A DNA stretch of 32,833 bases from Pseudomonadota bacterium (GCA_014584465.1 JACTMU010000039.1:1-32833); one strand, 5' to 3'; numbered from the stretch's first letter, positions 15,487 through 24,896 are shown. Notes: generated by a model from the sequence alone, not told the origin. Numbers and translations: made by a program.

Positions 15487-16606
15487 AGTTGCCTTCTTCT
15501 GTGAAAGCCTACATGCGAAGAGCCGCATTGGATCCCACGCCTTTGAAGTAGCGACCATCGTTGCAGAACATCGCAATGAGGTACGAGTCATCACAACCCG
15601 CTCCGATGAGCTTCAACTTCCTTCATCTCATTGGTCTTCCCATCTTGAAATTCTTGCTCCCATTGTGAGTTGGAGCGCACTTGAAATGCCCAAAATCCTT
15701 CGTATTCTTTTTGAATTCCGTCCCGACATCATTTTTTTGGTTCAACCACATGGCAATTATCATAGAAAAATTTTCTCTCTATTTCAGTTTCTCGTTTATC
15801 CATTTCCTTTTTTGCCCACAGCCAAAACGGTCTTCTGCCTCTTCGATTTGACCCCGCCCTACAATGAGTTGAAGTTCTATCGTCATTTGCTGGAGAAGAG
15901 CAATGTCATCACCGTCTTCAATGAGAAACAGAAACATCTGGTCCATGAAGTTCTTAGAAGAGACCATTTGAAGGTTGTGGACGTTTTACCCTTCCCGTCC
16001 CCGCTAGCACAAAACCCTCTCAAAGAGATTGAGCTTCCCACCGCCTTTCCAGAGAAATTCTTGGCAATTCCCGGTTCACTCTCGGACCATCGAGAACCGG
16101 AGATTCTTTTTGAGAGTCTCTATCAATTCCTCCAGAAATTTCCCTATTTTGGAGTTCTCATTTTGGGAGGACGAGAACAATTTAAGGTTCGGCGTCTTCG
16201 GTTCTTGATTTCCAAACTTACCGAATCTGGCTTTTGGGAGAACGTCCTTTTCACAGGACCTCTTACAACTTTGGATGAATTCAATTACATCAAAAAATCC
16301 TGCTTCATTTGGCTCTCAACCCTACCTCAAGATGGTCTACTCTTTGAAGATTCCCTTTCTGCCGCCCTTCTTTCTCATAGACCCATGGTGGTCCACAATG
16401 ATCAAATGGAAGAGCGTGCCAAGTTGGCAAAAGATGATACGAAGATCTTTGCCGAGCCCCTCACAATCGAGGGTCAGGTTCGAGGACTTTGTCAGGCTGC
16501 GCTCACAACTTCGGTTCAACCCCCAACAGACGACTTCCTCCGGACACTCAGCCAAAATCGAGACCGATTGGGAAATGAGTTGTCTCGAATTTTTTCTCGA
16601 AGGTAA
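15479..16606 (+). CDS. Glycosyltransferase, GT-B-like, unassigned acceptor
   Basis: The product is a 375-residue glycosyltransferase-like protein. It starts AKVAFFCESLHAKSRIGSHAFEVATIVAEHRNEVRVITTR, the nucleotide-free Rossmann half of a GT-B enzyme. It continues through FLAIPGSLSDHREPEILFESLYQFL and VLILGGREQFKVRRLRFLISKL with VLFTGPLTTLDEFNYIKKSCFIWLSTLPQDGLLFEDSL in the donor-binding half. The usual E-x7-E motif is only partly kept (GLLFEDSLSAALL), so it is a diverged member. The ATG overlaps the Nudix gene. The gene after it is another glycosyltransferase, suggesting a pair for envelope glycan or LPS assembly. Confidence 0.75.
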   Translation: MAKVAFFCESLHAKSRIGSHAFEVATIVAEHRNEVRVITTRSDELQLPSSHWSSHLEILAPIVSWSALEMPKILRILFEFRPDIIFLVQPHGNYHRKIFSLFQFLVYPFPFLPTAKTVFCLFDLTPPYNELKFYRHLLEKSNVITVFNEKQKHLVHEVLRRDHLKVVDVLPFPSPLAQNPLKEIELPTAFPEKFLAIPGSLSDHREPEILFESLYQFLQKFPYFGVLILGGREQFKVRRLRFLISKLTESGFWENVLFTGPLTTLDEFNYIKKSCFIWLSTLPQDGLLFEDSLSAALLSHRPMVVHNDQMEERAKLAKDDTKIFAEPLTIEGQVRGLCQAALTTSVQPPTDDFLRTLSQNRDRLGNELSRIFSRR

Positions 16607-16655
16607 TACCACAAGATGGTTGCCATCGCCTTATTCGTGACAAATAATTTCATTT

Positions 16656-17894
16656 ATGGCCAAAAAGAAGATTCCGGATCAACTCAATATTTGCATCATC
16701 GCCAGCCGATTTTCTCTTTCTGAGAGAACCTCCATTCATGGTTTCTTGTGGCCAATTGCAAGAGGTCTGGCCGAAAGAGGGCATACCATCACAGTTCTCT
16801 CTAAAGCTTCCCTTCTAAGACAGTTCGAAATCGTAAGAGATTCGGTCAGGATATTTTATCTCGATCATGCGCAAGAGACCTATGAGAACTTTGATGAGGC
16901 CGTAACGACCCACTTCATTCGCCTTCATCGAGAAAACCCATTTCACCTCGTCCATAGCATCGATTCACCCATATACAAGATCGCGCGAATCCGGCAGAGC
17001 CTGGGTGTGGCTGTGGCCTATGACATCGAAGTCACAGAGATGCACCAACTCTTTTCGATCTTGGGTATGGCTCAAGAGACTTTGGGCAGTCTGATTCGTA
17101 CAACCATCGCCGTCACCTACAAGTTCTTAAAGACCTATTACAACAAGGACCGCAAGATCATTCGAAGAGCTGATGGAATTTTTGTCACTAGCCCTCAACA
17201 GAGGATTTTTCTCGAACGCTACTACCTCTACCCTGAGGCAAAGTCTTTTGTTGTTCCTTATGGAATTGAAATAGGCGATCTGAGACCACGAGAAGGCTCT
17301 GAGGAACTTCGAGAGCGCCTCAACATCCCAAAGGGTGCAAAATCAGTGGTGACCATCACCGATATGACCAACTTTGGAGAGTTGGCCCACCTCCTAAGGG
17401 CCTTTCAACAGGTCGCCATCAAAAAGAGTCACAGCCGCCTGATCATTGTAGGGTATGGCCCTCTATTTAAAGAGGTGGAGTTTGAAATGTTGAACTTGGC
17501 GCTCGGAACAAGGGTGATTCTCACTGGTGCCGTCCGAGGCAGTGACATCCCGGACTACATCGCCCTTGCAGACGTCTACGTCAACCTAAGCTCTCGCACG
17601 ACCGGATTTGAACCGAGCATGTTGGAAGCGATGGCTCAAAAGAAGGTCGTCATTGGTTCTGAAGTAAGTCCTATGTCGACCATTTTAGAAGACGGCAAGG
17701 ATGGATTTCTCATTCGACCCGCCGACATCCATTCACTTGCGAGTCTGATCATTGAGATCTTTACCGGCCACCTTCCCGTCGAGGAGATTGGGGAACAGGC
17801 CAGACGCAAGGCAACAAATATGTTTGACACTGCAAAATTGGTCAATGAGACGATCAAGGCCTACCATCAAATTCTCTCTCACCGACGATCCTAG
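16656..17894 (+). CDS. Family 4 glycosyltransferase
   Basis: The product is a 412-residue GT-B glycosyltransferase of the GT4 group. The acceptor half has an N-terminal glycine-poor variant (SLSERTSIHGFLWPIARGLAERGHTITVLS). The donor half has VVTITDMTNFGELAHLLRAFQQV, RLIIVGYGPLFKEVE, RVILTGAVRGSDIPDYIALADVYVNLSSRTTGFEPSMLEAMAQKKVVIGSE with the EPSMLEAMA catalytic/nucleotide motif, and DGKDGFLIRPAD. It retains the standard E-x7-E pattern in degenerate form. No clear ribosome site precedes the ATG. It lies 49 bases after the preceding glycosyltransferase and is probably in the same transcript. Confidence 0.85.
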   Translation: MAKKKIPDQLNICIIASRFSLSERTSIHGFLWPIARGLAERGHTITVLSKASLLRQFEIVRDSVRIFYLDHAQETYENFDEAVTTHFIRLHRENPFHLVHSIDSPIYKIARIRQSLGVAVAYDIEVTEMHQLFSILGMAQETLGSLIRTTIAVTYKFLKTYYNKDRKIIRRADGIFVTSPQQRIFLERYYLYPEAKSFVVPYGIEIGDLRPREGSEELRERLNIPKGAKSVVTITDMTNFGELAHLLRAFQQVAIKKSHSRLIIVGYGPLFKEVEFEMLNLALGTRVILTGAVRGSDIPDYIALADVYVNLSSRTTGFEPSMLEAMAQKKVVIGSEVSPMSTILEDGKDGFLIRPADIHSLASLIIEIFTGHLPVEEIGEQARRKATNMFDTAKLVNETIKAYHQILSHRRS

Positions 17895-17941
17895 ATTTGA
17901 GCCTCCTCACGATTCTCTTTGAACCCATCACGAAATATTGT

Positions 17942-17971
17942 TTGGAATTTTCAGGCAGCCAGGGCTACAAT
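17942..17971 (+). promoter_or_regulatory. Candidate sigma-70 promoter of the IHF/HU-type gene
   Basis: TTGGAA (17942) and TACAAT (17966, 5 of 6 matches to TATAAT) are separated by 18 bases, about 40 bases before the ATG at 18014. Confidence 0.45.
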
Positions 17972-18013
17972 TGACCTAAGTTCACAACCATTGACTCATT
18001 TGAGGCTAAAAAG

Positions 18014-18295
18014 ATGACAAAGGCAAATTTGATTGATCTCGTTGCTGAAAAAGCCGGCATCACTCGTATAAAGGCTGAGATTGTGGTGAATACGATTTTT
18101 GACTCGATGGTGGATGCTCTTTCCAAGGACAGTCGAATTGAGATTCGAGGTTTCGGATCCTTTGTCAATCGAGAATATGAATCCTACGAGGGAAGAAATC
18201 CTCGAACGGGAGAGGTCATCCGAGTGGATTCGAAAAAGCTCCCCTTCTTTAAGGTTGGTAAAGAGCTAAAGGAAGAACTTAACAAGTTCAAGTGA
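18014..18295 (+). CDS. IHF/HU-family DNA-bending protein (IHF-beta-like)
   Basis: The product is a 93-residue nucleoid protein that bends DNA. MTKANLIDLVAEKAGITRIKAEIVV forms the dimerisation helices. RIEIRGFGSFVNREYESYEGRNPRTGEVI is the beta-ribbon arm with the GRNPRTG tip and Pro that intercalates in the minor groove. VDSKKLPFFKVGKELKEELN is the family C-terminus. The LPFFKVGKEL and YESYEGRNPRTG patterns favour the IHF subgroup over HU. It has GAGG eight bases before the ATG. The gene ends only 18 bases from the convergent epmA stop, leaving no visible terminator. Confidence 0.92.
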   Translation: MTKANLIDLVAEKAGITRIKAEIVVNTIFDSMVDALSKDSRIEIRGFGSFVNREYESYEGRNPRTGEVIRVDSKKLPFFKVGKELKEELNKFK

Positions 18296-18313
18296 TCGTT
18301 TTCCTTCCAAAAA

Positions 18314-19618
18314 TCAAAAAAAGGTGAGGGGTTTTATCTCTCTGATGTTGGTCTTTCCAACCAAGATCATAAAGAGTCGGTCCAATCCCAAAGCCATTCC
18401 CGCGGCAGGAGGGCATCCCGACCTCAAAGCCTTTAAGAAATTGGGGTCCTCGGGCAAGGGAGGTTGGTTGGCCTCTCTACGTATCTGTTGGCTTACCTTC
18501 AAACGACGCTCATACTCATCAGGATCGTTAAGTTCATTGTATCCATTGGCAATTTCAACTCCCCTCCAGTAGAGTTCAGCTCGATCTGCCCACCCCTCGC
18601 TGTTGACCCGCGAAAGTGCAGCCTGACTCGGCGGATAACCCTGAACCCAAAGAGGGCGCTCATGACCCAAATGTGGTTCGATCTTCTCAATGAACATTCG
18701 GTGAAAGAGCTCATCCCAAGAGTCCTCCACACAGGTATGAATTTCATGCTTCTGCGACAGCCTGACCAGTTCCTCTCTTGAAGTATCACTTTGAAGATCA
18801 AAGTTCAAAAATTCCCTAAAAAGTTCACGAACTGTAGTTCGTCGTATCTCCCTTTCCCTTTGAAACGCCGAAGGAACGACCACATTGAGAAGTCTCTGCA
18901 GGTCATAGAACAGGGTTTCAAGATCACGATAAGCCCTGTACCACTCTAATATGTGAAATTCAGGTTGATGGTGGGGGCTGAGCTCCTCATTTCGAAAGAC
19001 GCTCTTAATCTCAAAGAAGTGACTCCATCCTGCGCAAAGCAATTTCTTTAGGCTAAGTTCTGGACTTGTGGGCAAATAGAAACTCTCCCCTTGAGGGAAA
19101 AGTTTTGTTTCAAAACCCCAAAGATAGGGTTCAACGCCATAAGCCTTAACAAGAGAGGGTGTTGCAACTTCAATCAAACCAAGTTTGCGAAACTCCCTTC
19201 GTACCGTCCCCACAAATTGATCCCACTGGACCGTCATATGAAAATCACAATTCACCTTGGGCGGTTCACAGCTTGATGGACTTAACAAAACGACCTCTTT
19301 GATCGCCAGTCCCTTTAACTTGAGTAGAATGATATCTCCCACAAGAAGGACGATGTTGAGGGCTTGATCGAAGTGTCGTCGAGGCTGAGAACGACCTCGA
19401 AAAATGGTCAGGCAGTCAAATCGTTCCAAAACGAAAGATTGAGGGCGGCCTTGATCCACAATCGCGACCCTCCTATTTTCTGCATCCATTTCAATCAGGC
19501 GTCCCGCAGTCCAACCCTCAAACTGCTCATCGATCAGCGAAAGAGGATGAACCACCTCTTCAAGTGGTGGGTAGGGCACCCAAATGGAATTTAAAAATTC
19601 GGCTCGATCCATGCTCAT
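18314..19618 (-). CDS. epmA: EF-P lysyl ligase EpmA (PoxA/GenX type) with N-terminal extension
   Basis: The product is a class II lysyl-tRNA-synthetase paralog that joins beta-lysine to EF-P. The catalytic core (about residues 125-434) has FEIKSVFRNEELSPHHQPEFHILEWYRAYRD (motif 2 region) and GMALGLDRLFMILVGKTNIREI (motif 3), both strong EpmA matches. The protein is 434 residues, whereas typical EpmA is about 325. The extra 110-115 N-terminal residues contain strand-rich text (GRLIEMDAENRRVAIVDQG, VGDIILLKLKGLAIKEVVLL) reminiscent of an OB- or SH3-like barrel. LysRS has an N-terminal anticodon-binding OB domain, so this could be a remnant or a new domain. EF-P and EpmB genes are not in the window. 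Confidence 0.9.
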   Translation of the reverse strand: MSMDRAEFLNSIWVPYPPLEEVVHPLSLIDEQFEGWTAGRLIEMDAENRRVAIVDQGRPQSFVLERFDCLTIFRGRSQPRRHFDQALNIVLLVGDIILLKLKGLAIKEVVLLSPSSCEPPKVNCDFHMTVQWDQFVGTVRREFRKLGLIEVATPSLVKAYGVEPYLWGFETKLFPQGESFYLPTSPELSLKKLLCAGWSHFFEIKSVFRNEELSPHHQPEFHILEWYRAYRDLETLFYDLQRLLNVVVPSAFQREREIRRTTVRELFREFLNFDLQSDTSREELVRLSQKHEIHTCVEDSWDELFHRMFIEKIEPHLGHERPLWVQGYPPSQAALSRVNSEGWADRAELYWRGVEIANGYNELNDPDEYERRLKVSQQIRREANQPPLPEDPNFLKALRSGCPPAAGMALGLDRLFMILVGKTNIREIKPLTFF

Positions 19619-19668
19619 AAGAGCCCCTAAGCCTAACGAGAGGCGAAGTCAACCCCTCTAAAATTCCC

Positions 19669-19697
19669 TTCCCATTTGTTCAAAATGCCCCTATACT
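19669..19697 (+). promoter_or_regulatory. Candidate sigma-70 promoter of the coiled-coil/gcvP pair
   Basis: TTCCCA (19669, 4 of 6) and TATACT (19692, 5 of 6) with a 17-base spacer lie before the gene, which gives a very short leader and places GGAGG at 19711 right after the expected start of transcription. Confidence 0.45.
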
Positions 19698-19721
19698 GCC
19701 GCCATTTCTAGGAGGTTAAAG

Positions 19722-20144
19722 GTGCAAAAGATCGATTTTAAAAACTTGGAGAAATTGAAGGCAGAACTGAGCAAATTGACATCCATCGAAAGCCTTAAAA
19801 GCGAAATCCATAGGCTGACCAAGGAGCTCAAGAGCTTTGATCTCAAGGCCCACCTCGGTCCTCAGGCCAAACAAAATCTTAAAAAAGTGGAGAGCAAGTA
19901 CAAAGAGGTGGTTTCATCTCTCAATCGAGCTCAGAAACAGTTTGAACAGGAACTTAAGAAGGCCATGAGCTTGATTAAGAAAACGCGCGGTGATGTTGAG
20001 AAGAAGCTCAACCACCTTCGAAAAACCAAGAAGAAAGCCACGAAAAAAGGCAAGAAAGTTTCCAAGAAAACAGGTGCAAGAAAACAGAGCGGTTCTAAGA
20101 AGACCTCTGTGACAACTTCATCGACTCCTGCCCACAATGGCTGA
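19722..20144 (+). CDS. Lysine-rich coiled-coil protein, unknown function
   Basis: The product is a 140-residue protein with a long predicted coiled coil (about residues 5-98: [22 protein letters not shown] and [23 protein letters not shown]), followed by a Lys/Thr/Ser-rich tail ([16 protein letters not shown]) with histone H1-like composition. The start is the GTG at 19722, with GGAGG 6 bases upstream; no ATG alternative is as good. The stop overlaps the gcvP start (ATGGCTGA), so the two are translationally coupled. I do not recognise a family. The tail could bind nucleic acid. The link to glycine cleavage is purely positional. Confidence 0.8.
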   Translation: MQKIDFKNLEKLKAELSKLTSIESLKSEIHRLTKELKSFDLKAHLGPQAKQNLKKVESKYKEVVSSLNRAQKQFEQELKKAMSLIKKTRGDVEKKLNHLRKTKKKATKKGKKVSKKTGARKQSGSKKTSVTTSSTPAHNG

Positions 20145-22965
20145 ACTCTTTTCTTCACGACACATAGGCCCCAACCCTGAAGAGATCAAGAAGATGGCCT
20201 CTGAAGTTGGGGTTAGAGACCTTAATGATCTTTCAACTCGGGCCATTCCATCGCGAATTCTCTCTCGACTTGATTGGACTCTCCCTGCGCGCAGTGAAAA
20301 TGAGGCCATCGCAGAACTTCGAAGGATGTCCAAAAGGAATCGCGTAAAACGTTCCTACATTGGTCTTGGTTACTACAACACCCTCACACCCTCTGTGATT
20401 CGGCGGAACATCTTGGAAAATCCAGGGTGGTACACAGCCTACACCCCCTACCAAGCCGAAATCTCACAAGGTCGAATGGAAGTTCTCTTCTACTTTCAAA
20501 CGATGGTTGCCGACCTCACGGGGCTTCCAATTGCCAATGCCTCTCTGCTTGATGAAGCGACAGCTGCTGCTGAGGCCATGACTCTCTGTTTTGCGGCAAA
20601 AGGGTCTAAGAGAAACAAGTTTTTTGTTTCTCAAGAGGTCTTCCCACAAACGATCGATCTTCTACGAACCAGAGCGGAGCCTCTAGGTATTGAGATTGTG
20701 GTAGGGGATGAGCACCAAGTTGAACTGACTCAACACTATTTTGGAATTCTCCTCCAATATCCATGTGGCAATGGTCTCATTGAGGATGTACGCGCTGTTG
20801 TGCAAAAGGCCTCTCAAAGCGACCTCATGGTCGTTTTGGCTGCAGATATCCTAAGCCTCACACTGCTTGAAAGTCCTGGCGAGTTGGGTGCCGATGTCTG
20901 CGTTGGATCGACACAAAGATTTGGTGTTCCCATCGGTTTTGGTGGCCCCCATGCAGCCTTCCTCTCCACCAAAGAGGAGTACAAACGGTTGGTGCCTGGA
21001 CGATTCATCGGAAAGTCCACGGACTCTTCAGGAAATTCTGCTCTTCGACTGGCCTTACAGACACGCGAACAGCACATTCGAAGGGAGCGCGCCACAAGCA
21101 ACATCTGCACATCACAAGTCCTACTTGCGGTGATTGCCGCGACCTACGCACTTTATCACGGCCCTGATGGCTTGCGGAACATCGCTTTACAGATCTGTCA
21201 TATGACGGAAAAGCTCGCAAAGGGTTTAGAAAAACTTGGATTTAGCCTTCTTGGACGTCCCTTTTTTGATACGATCTCCGTGAAGATCACCCCTGAAAAG
21301 AAGCAGGAAATATTGGCTCGGGCGGATCTTGCAAACATTGCTTTTCGCAGTGACCAAAAACAGTTGATCTCCATCTCTTTGGATGAAGCTACACGAATCG
21401 AAGACCTTGAAACCATTTGGAAGGTCATGGCAGGGAAAGATGTTCCGTTTTCGGCCAGAGATCTTGCGTCCAACAACACCTCTGCCGAGGATCATCTGAT
21501 CTGCAAAAGAAAGAGCTCCTATTTGACCCACCCTGTGTTTTCTCAATATCGCACCGAAACCAAATTGGTCCGATATCTCAAATCTTTAGAGAACAGGGAC
21601 CTCTCTCTCACCACCTCCATGATTCCACTAGGTTCATGCACAATGAAGCTGACCGCATCCAATTCGATGGACCCAATTGTTTGGCCCGAGTGGAATCAGC
21701 TTCACCCTTTTGCTTCCCAAGGTGACTTTGAGGGCTATCGTGCACTTTTTCAAAGTCTAGAAAATTGGCTTTGTGAAATTACAGGATTTGCCGCCTGCTC
21801 TCTCCAGCCCAATGCGGGATCTCAGGGGGAGTATGCAGGTCTCTTGGCCATCCGTCGTTACCACTTAGATCGTGGTGATCAGAAGCGAAAGATCTGTCTC
21901 ATTCCAAGCTCGGCTCATGGCACCAATCCCGCAAGTGCGGTTTTGGCAGGAATGAAGGTCGTTGTGGTTGGATGTGATCAAGACGGAAATGTGGATCTTG
22001 AAGATCTAACTGCTAAGATCTCTCACCACCGCAATGAGATTGCAGCTTTGATGATGACCTATCCCTCCACCCACGGTGTTTTTGAAGAGGGGATCATCGA
22101 AATGGGCATAAAAATCCATGAAGCTGGTGGACTCATGTATATGGATGGAGCAAACCTCAATGCCTTAGTAGGATTGTGCCGACCAGCTGATCTTGGGGCT
22201 GATGTCATTCACCTCAATCTACATAAAACCTTCAGCATCCCTCATGGTGGAGGCGGTCCTGGCGTAGGACCAATCTGCGTTGGCAGCCATCTTACACCCT
22301 ATTTGCCTTCTCATTGGACCCAAAGTGAAGACCACAATAGACCTTCTCATGCGGTTTCTGCAGCTCCATGGGGAAGTGCGGGTATTCTCCCCATAAGTTG
22401 GAGTTACATCGCTATGATGGGCTCTGAGGGGCTCAAACGCGCCACCCAGGTTGCGATCCTCAATGCCAACTACATTGCAAAGAGACTTGAGACTCACTAT
22501 CCAATTCTTTATCGCGCCAAGAGTGGATTTGTTGCGCACGAATGCATCATTGATCTTCGATCCTTTAAGAAGAGTGCTGGAATTTCCGTTGATGATGTTG
22601 CCAAACGTCTTATGGATTATGGGTTTCATGCACCCACCATGTCTTGGCCTGTTGCCGGGACTCTGATGATTGAACCTACCGAGAGCGAATCCCTCGATGA
22701 GCTGGATCGATTTTGTGATGCAATGATTGCAATTCGAAAAGAGATCCTCGAGATCGAAGAGGGGAAATATCCACAAGACTCCAATGTGTTGGTCCATGCA
22801 CCTCACACACAGTCGGTGGTGATCGCCGATTCATGGGATCGCCCCTACTCCCGAGAGAAAGCGGTTTTCCCACTGCCTTGGGTTCGCGAACGAAAGTTTT
22901 GGCCCGCCGTTGGCCGCGTTGACAACGCCTACGGAGATCGCCACTTCGTCTGCACCTGCAACTAG
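20137..22965 (+). CDS. gcvP: Glycine dehydrogenase (P-protein of the glycine cleavage system)
   Basis: The product is a 942-residue PLP-dependent decarboxylase, full length for the fused (single-chain) P-protein. The N-terminal half holds [49 protein letters not shown]. The C-terminal half holds [54 protein letters not shown], and the PLP lysine in [21 protein letters not shown] at about residue 697. It releases CO2 from glycine and loads the aminomethyl group on the lipoyl H-protein. gcvT and gcvH, often adjacent, are not in this window. The ATG overlaps the upstream coiled-coil gene, with no separate ribosome site. Confidence 0.97.
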   Translation: MAELFSSRHIGPNPEEIKKMASEVGVRDLNDLSTRAIPSRILSRLDWTLPARSENEAIAELRRMSKRNRVKRSYIGLGYYNTLTPSVIRRNILENPGWYTAYTPYQAEISQGRMEVLFYFQTMVADLTGLPIANASLLDEATAAAEAMTLCFAAKGSKRNKFFVSQEVFPQTIDLLRTRAEPLGIEIVVGDEHQVELTQHYFGILLQYPCGNGLIEDVRAVVQKASQSDLMVVLAADILSLTLLESPGELGADVCVGSTQRFGVPIGFGGPHAAFLSTKEEYKRLVPGRFIGKSTDSSGNSALRLALQTREQHIRRERATSNICTSQVLLAVIAATYALYHGPDGLRNIALQICHMTEKLAKGLEKLGFSLLGRPFFDTISVKITPEKKQEILARADLANIAFRSDQKQLISISLDEATRIEDLETIWKVMAGKDVPFSARDLASNNTSAEDHLICKRKSSYLTHPVFSQYRTETKLVRYLKSLENRDLSLTTSMIPLGSCTMKLTASNSMDPIVWPEWNQLHPFASQGDFEGYRALFQSLENWLCEITGFAACSLQPNAGSQGEYAGLLAIRRYHLDRGDQKRKICLIPSSAHGTNPASAVLAGMKVVVVGCDQDGNVDLEDLTAKISHHRNEIAALMMTYPSTHGVFEEGIIEMGIKIHEAGGLMYMDGANLNALVGLCRPADLGADVIHLNLHKTFSIPHGGGGPGVGPICVGSHLTPYLPSHWTQSEDHNRPSHAVSAAPWGSAGILPISWSYIAMMGSEGLKRATQVAILNANYIAKRLETHYPILYRAKSGFVAHECIIDLRSFKKSAGISVDDVAKRLMDYGFHAPTMSWPVAGTLMIEPTESESLDELDRFCDAMIAIRKEILEIEEGKYPQDSNVLVHAPHTQSVVIADSWDRPYSREKAVFPLPWVRERKFWPAVGRVDNAYGDRHFVCTCN

Positions 22966-22996
22966 TGGGTTCAACCACGAGTGCCATTTTATTCTA

Positions 22997-23109
22997 GGGG
23001 CTGTCCGGTAATTCGCTTTTTGATCGATTTTGATAAGTTTTTCTTATACCGAGGCGGGCCGACGAAGGGCTAGCCAGAGGCGCTAACTCGAGAATTACCG
23101 GACAGCCCC
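22997..23109. mobile_element. Miniature inverted-repeat element, copy 1 (113 bp)
   Basis: This non-coding element begins GGGGCTGTCCGGTAATTC and ends in its exact reverse complement, an 18-bp perfect terminal inverted repeat. It is flanked by the 7-bp direct repeat TATTCTA (22990-22996 and 23110-23116), which looks like a target-site duplication. It matches copy 2 at 29220 with only 2 base differences over the first about 95 bases, then lacks 49 bases near the right end. Its end supplies the third base of the mtnP stop codon. No transposase is visible. Confidence 0.88.
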
Positions 23110-23954
23110 TATTCTATAACGATGGCGAGATGCTCCCTTTGGGTCTTTGACAGTTTTTCTATTGGAGTTAAGAGGCCATGCTTCAAACCTCCCTCTGTGC
23201 ACTGGCAGCCGTCCAGCTTTGGCCCCCTCTCAAGAAGAACCTCTAGAAGATGAAAAGCTTTTCCATTGTTTTTTTTCATCAAGACAAGAATTTCTGCAAG
23301 TGTCACATGTGGTATCTCATCGTCCCAACAGTCATAATCGGTCACAAAGCAGCATGGCAAATAGTGCAGCCCCGCCTCACGAGCCAAGGCATACTCTGGA
23401 AAATTGGTCATTCCTATGATCGATGCTCCAATTTTCTGAAAAAACCTCGACTCCGATTGAGTGGAGAAATAGGGACCCTCGATGCAAACGTAGGTGGCAT
23501 CGAAGTGTGTACGAAAATCAAAATTCTTTGAAAGCAAATCCAGCTCCATTCTTAAGGAAGGACAGATCGGCTTTGCCAAAGAGACGTGTCCCACAACTCC
23601 ATCACCACAAAAACTATGGGCCCGCAAAGACTTCGTACGATCTATGTATTGTGAGGGCACCACAAGATCCCCCGGCTCAAACTCTTTTTTGAGACTTCCA
23701 ATTGCGGAAACTGAAAGTATCTTGGTCGCTCCATATCTCTTCAGTGCATAGATGTTGGCCCGATAGTTGATTTCCGAAGGCAGAAGTTCATGAGACTCTC
23801 CGTGTCGAGAGATGAAGAGCAGTTCACGACCTCCCACACGGACCCTTTTGAAGCCAGACGAACACTCCCCAAACGGTGTGGATGAGTCCAACTCCTCAAT
23901 AACTTCAAACCCCTCAAAATTTTCAAACCCAGATCCACCAATCAAACCCCACAT
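23109..23954 (-). CDS. mtnP: S-methyl-5'-thioadenosine phosphorylase
   Basis: The product is a 281-residue phosphorylase that splits methylthioadenosine to adenine and methylthioribose-1-phosphate in methionine salvage. Family signatures are IGGSGFENFEGFEVI, ISRHGESHELLPSEINYRANIYAL (phosphate site), GMTNFPEYALAREAGLHYL, and FVTDYDCWDDEIPHV. The paired Asp of TDYDCW is the feature that separates this enzyme from purine nucleoside phosphorylase. AAGGAG is 6 bases before the ATG. The last codons are GTT ATA GAA TAG, and the G of the stop belongs to the adjoining mobile element. Without the element the stop would have been TAA, so the protein is unchanged. A 57-bp region upstream resembles that of the MATE gene. 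Confidence 0.94.
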   Translation of the reverse strand: MWGLIGGSGFENFEGFEVIEELDSSTPFGECSSGFKRVRVGGRELLFISRHGESHELLPSEINYRANIYALKRYGATKILSVSAIGSLKKEFEPGDLVVPSQYIDRTKSLRAHSFCGDGVVGHVSLAKPICPSLRMELDLLSKNFDFRTHFDATYVCIEGPYFSTQSESRFFQKIGASIIGMTNFPEYALAREAGLHYLPCCFVTDYDCWDDEIPHVTLAEILVLMKKNNGKAFHLLEVLLERGPKLDGCQCTEGGLKHGLLTPIEKLSKTQREHLAIVIE

Positions 23955-24000
23955 AGGCCTCTCCTTCTTGCGCTCGTGTCTTCGCGATCAAAATCTCATC

Positions 24001-24057
24001 ACTACAGCGTTGCAGCCCAAACACAAGCGATGACACGTGGTTTACAATCCATATCTG
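24001..24057 (-). promoter_or_regulatory. Shared 57-bp upstream element, mtnP copy
   Basis: Read on the minus strand it contains TTGTAAAC, then GTGTCATCGCTTGTGT, then AACGCTGTAGT. It begins 47 bases upstream of the mtnP start. It aligns without gaps to the MATE copy at 29145-29201 with 42 of 57 identical bases. TTGTGT and TAGTGA, 16 bases apart, are a possible promoter core. Confidence 0.6.
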
Positions 24058-24157
24058 ACCACAACAACCGAATTGTAGATCATCAAAATTTCCTCTACAG
24101 TTAAAGTCGACATGGCAACTTGGTAAACTGAGAAAACCCTTCGACTTCCCCTGGGAG

Positions 24158-24598
24158 ATGAATTTGAAGCTAGACACCTCTTTTCTTTCAAGATGCATTC
24201 AGACTTTGGAAAAGTCGATGATGATGCTCAGTCAATCTGATCCTCAAAAAATTGAGTATGATTTGTATCGCTCTGCCTGCGTCAAAGAGTTCGAGTTGAT
24301 CTTAGAACAGATAGGAAAACTCTTCAAAAAGTGTCTTAAACCCTACTTCCATAGCTCGAAGGTGGTGGACTCGCTTTTCTTCAAAGATGTCTTTCGTCAC
24401 GCGGCCAACCATGGACTTATCTCACTTGAAGAGGCTGAACGCTGGATCAAGTATCGCGACAACCGAAACTCAACAGCTCATGATTACGGTGTTGGGTTTG
24501 CGGAAGAAACACTGCTGCTTTTACCGACCTTCCTTGAAGATGCAAAGAGAGCGATTTTGGCCATTGAAAGAGTTTCCTCCGATGATTCATCTTCGTAA
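24158..24598 (+). CDS. HEPN-domain protein (HI0074-like, probable MNT-HEPN toxin partner)
   Basis: The product is a 146-residue HEPN protein of the HI0074/nucleotidyltransferase substrate-binding family. The C-terminal half holds RDNRNSTAHDYG with the R-x4-H motif (Arg103, His108) characteristic of HEPN RNase-like toxins. The N-terminal helices are amphipathic (SRCIQTLEKSMMMLSQ). The MNT gene follows with a 17-base overlap, the usual order for these pairs. GGGAG sits directly against the ATG; an in-frame TTG at 24164 has better spacing and may be the true start. Whether it cleaves RNA or only binds the nucleotidyltransferase is not visible. Confidence 0.86.
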   Translation: MNLKLDTSFLSRCIQTLEKSMMMLSQSDPQKIEYDLYRSACVKEFELILEQIGKLFKKCLKPYFHSSKVVDSLFFKDVFRHAANHGLISLEEAERWIKYRDNRNSTAHDYGVGFAEETLLLLPTFLEDAKRAILAIERVSSDDSSS

Positions 24599-24896
24599 GA
24601 AGGATAGGGAGGTGATTTGTGATTTGGCTCAGAGATCTTTCACCTCTGCTGTTGAAATATGGGCTTACGGAAGTCGAGTCGATGGAACCAGCCATGAGAC
24701 CAGCGATCTGGATCTCGTGATCCGCGGGCCAGAACTTAAGGCCGTTGACATTTCAGAGCTTCAAACCTTTATCGATTTGATTCAAGACTCACAAATTCCA
24801 ATCTTGATTCAGGTCTTTGATTGGGCACGAATACCGGAGAGTTTTCGAAGTCAGATTTTACGCAGATACGAAGTTTTGTATCGTTGGAAACCATAG
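24582..24896 (+). CDS. MNT nucleotidyltransferase, antitoxin-type partner of the HEPN protein
   Basis: The product is a 104-residue minimal nucleotidyltransferase. Gly30-Ser31 followed by Asp42-Leu-Asp44 gives the exact GS-x10-DxD pattern (GSRVDGTSHETSDLDLVI). In known type VII-like systems the MNT protein adds AMP to a tyrosine of the HEPN toxin and thereby neutralises it. The frame is open upstream, but the preceding codons overlap the HEPN gene; the ATG at 24582 puts the start just before the HEPN stop, giving the coupled arrangement. It is an antitoxin candidate; activity is inferred from family knowledge. Confidence 0.86.
   Translation: MIHLRKKDREVICDLAQRSFTSAVEIWAYGSRVDGTSHETSDLDLVIRGPELKAVDISELQTFIDLIQDSQIPILIQVFDWARIPESFRSQILRRYEVLYRWKP

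Noticed and set aside
22219-22806. A 195-codon minus-strand ORF inside gcvP
   Set aside because: Antisense shadow of gcvP, with no ribosome site or recognisable motifs.
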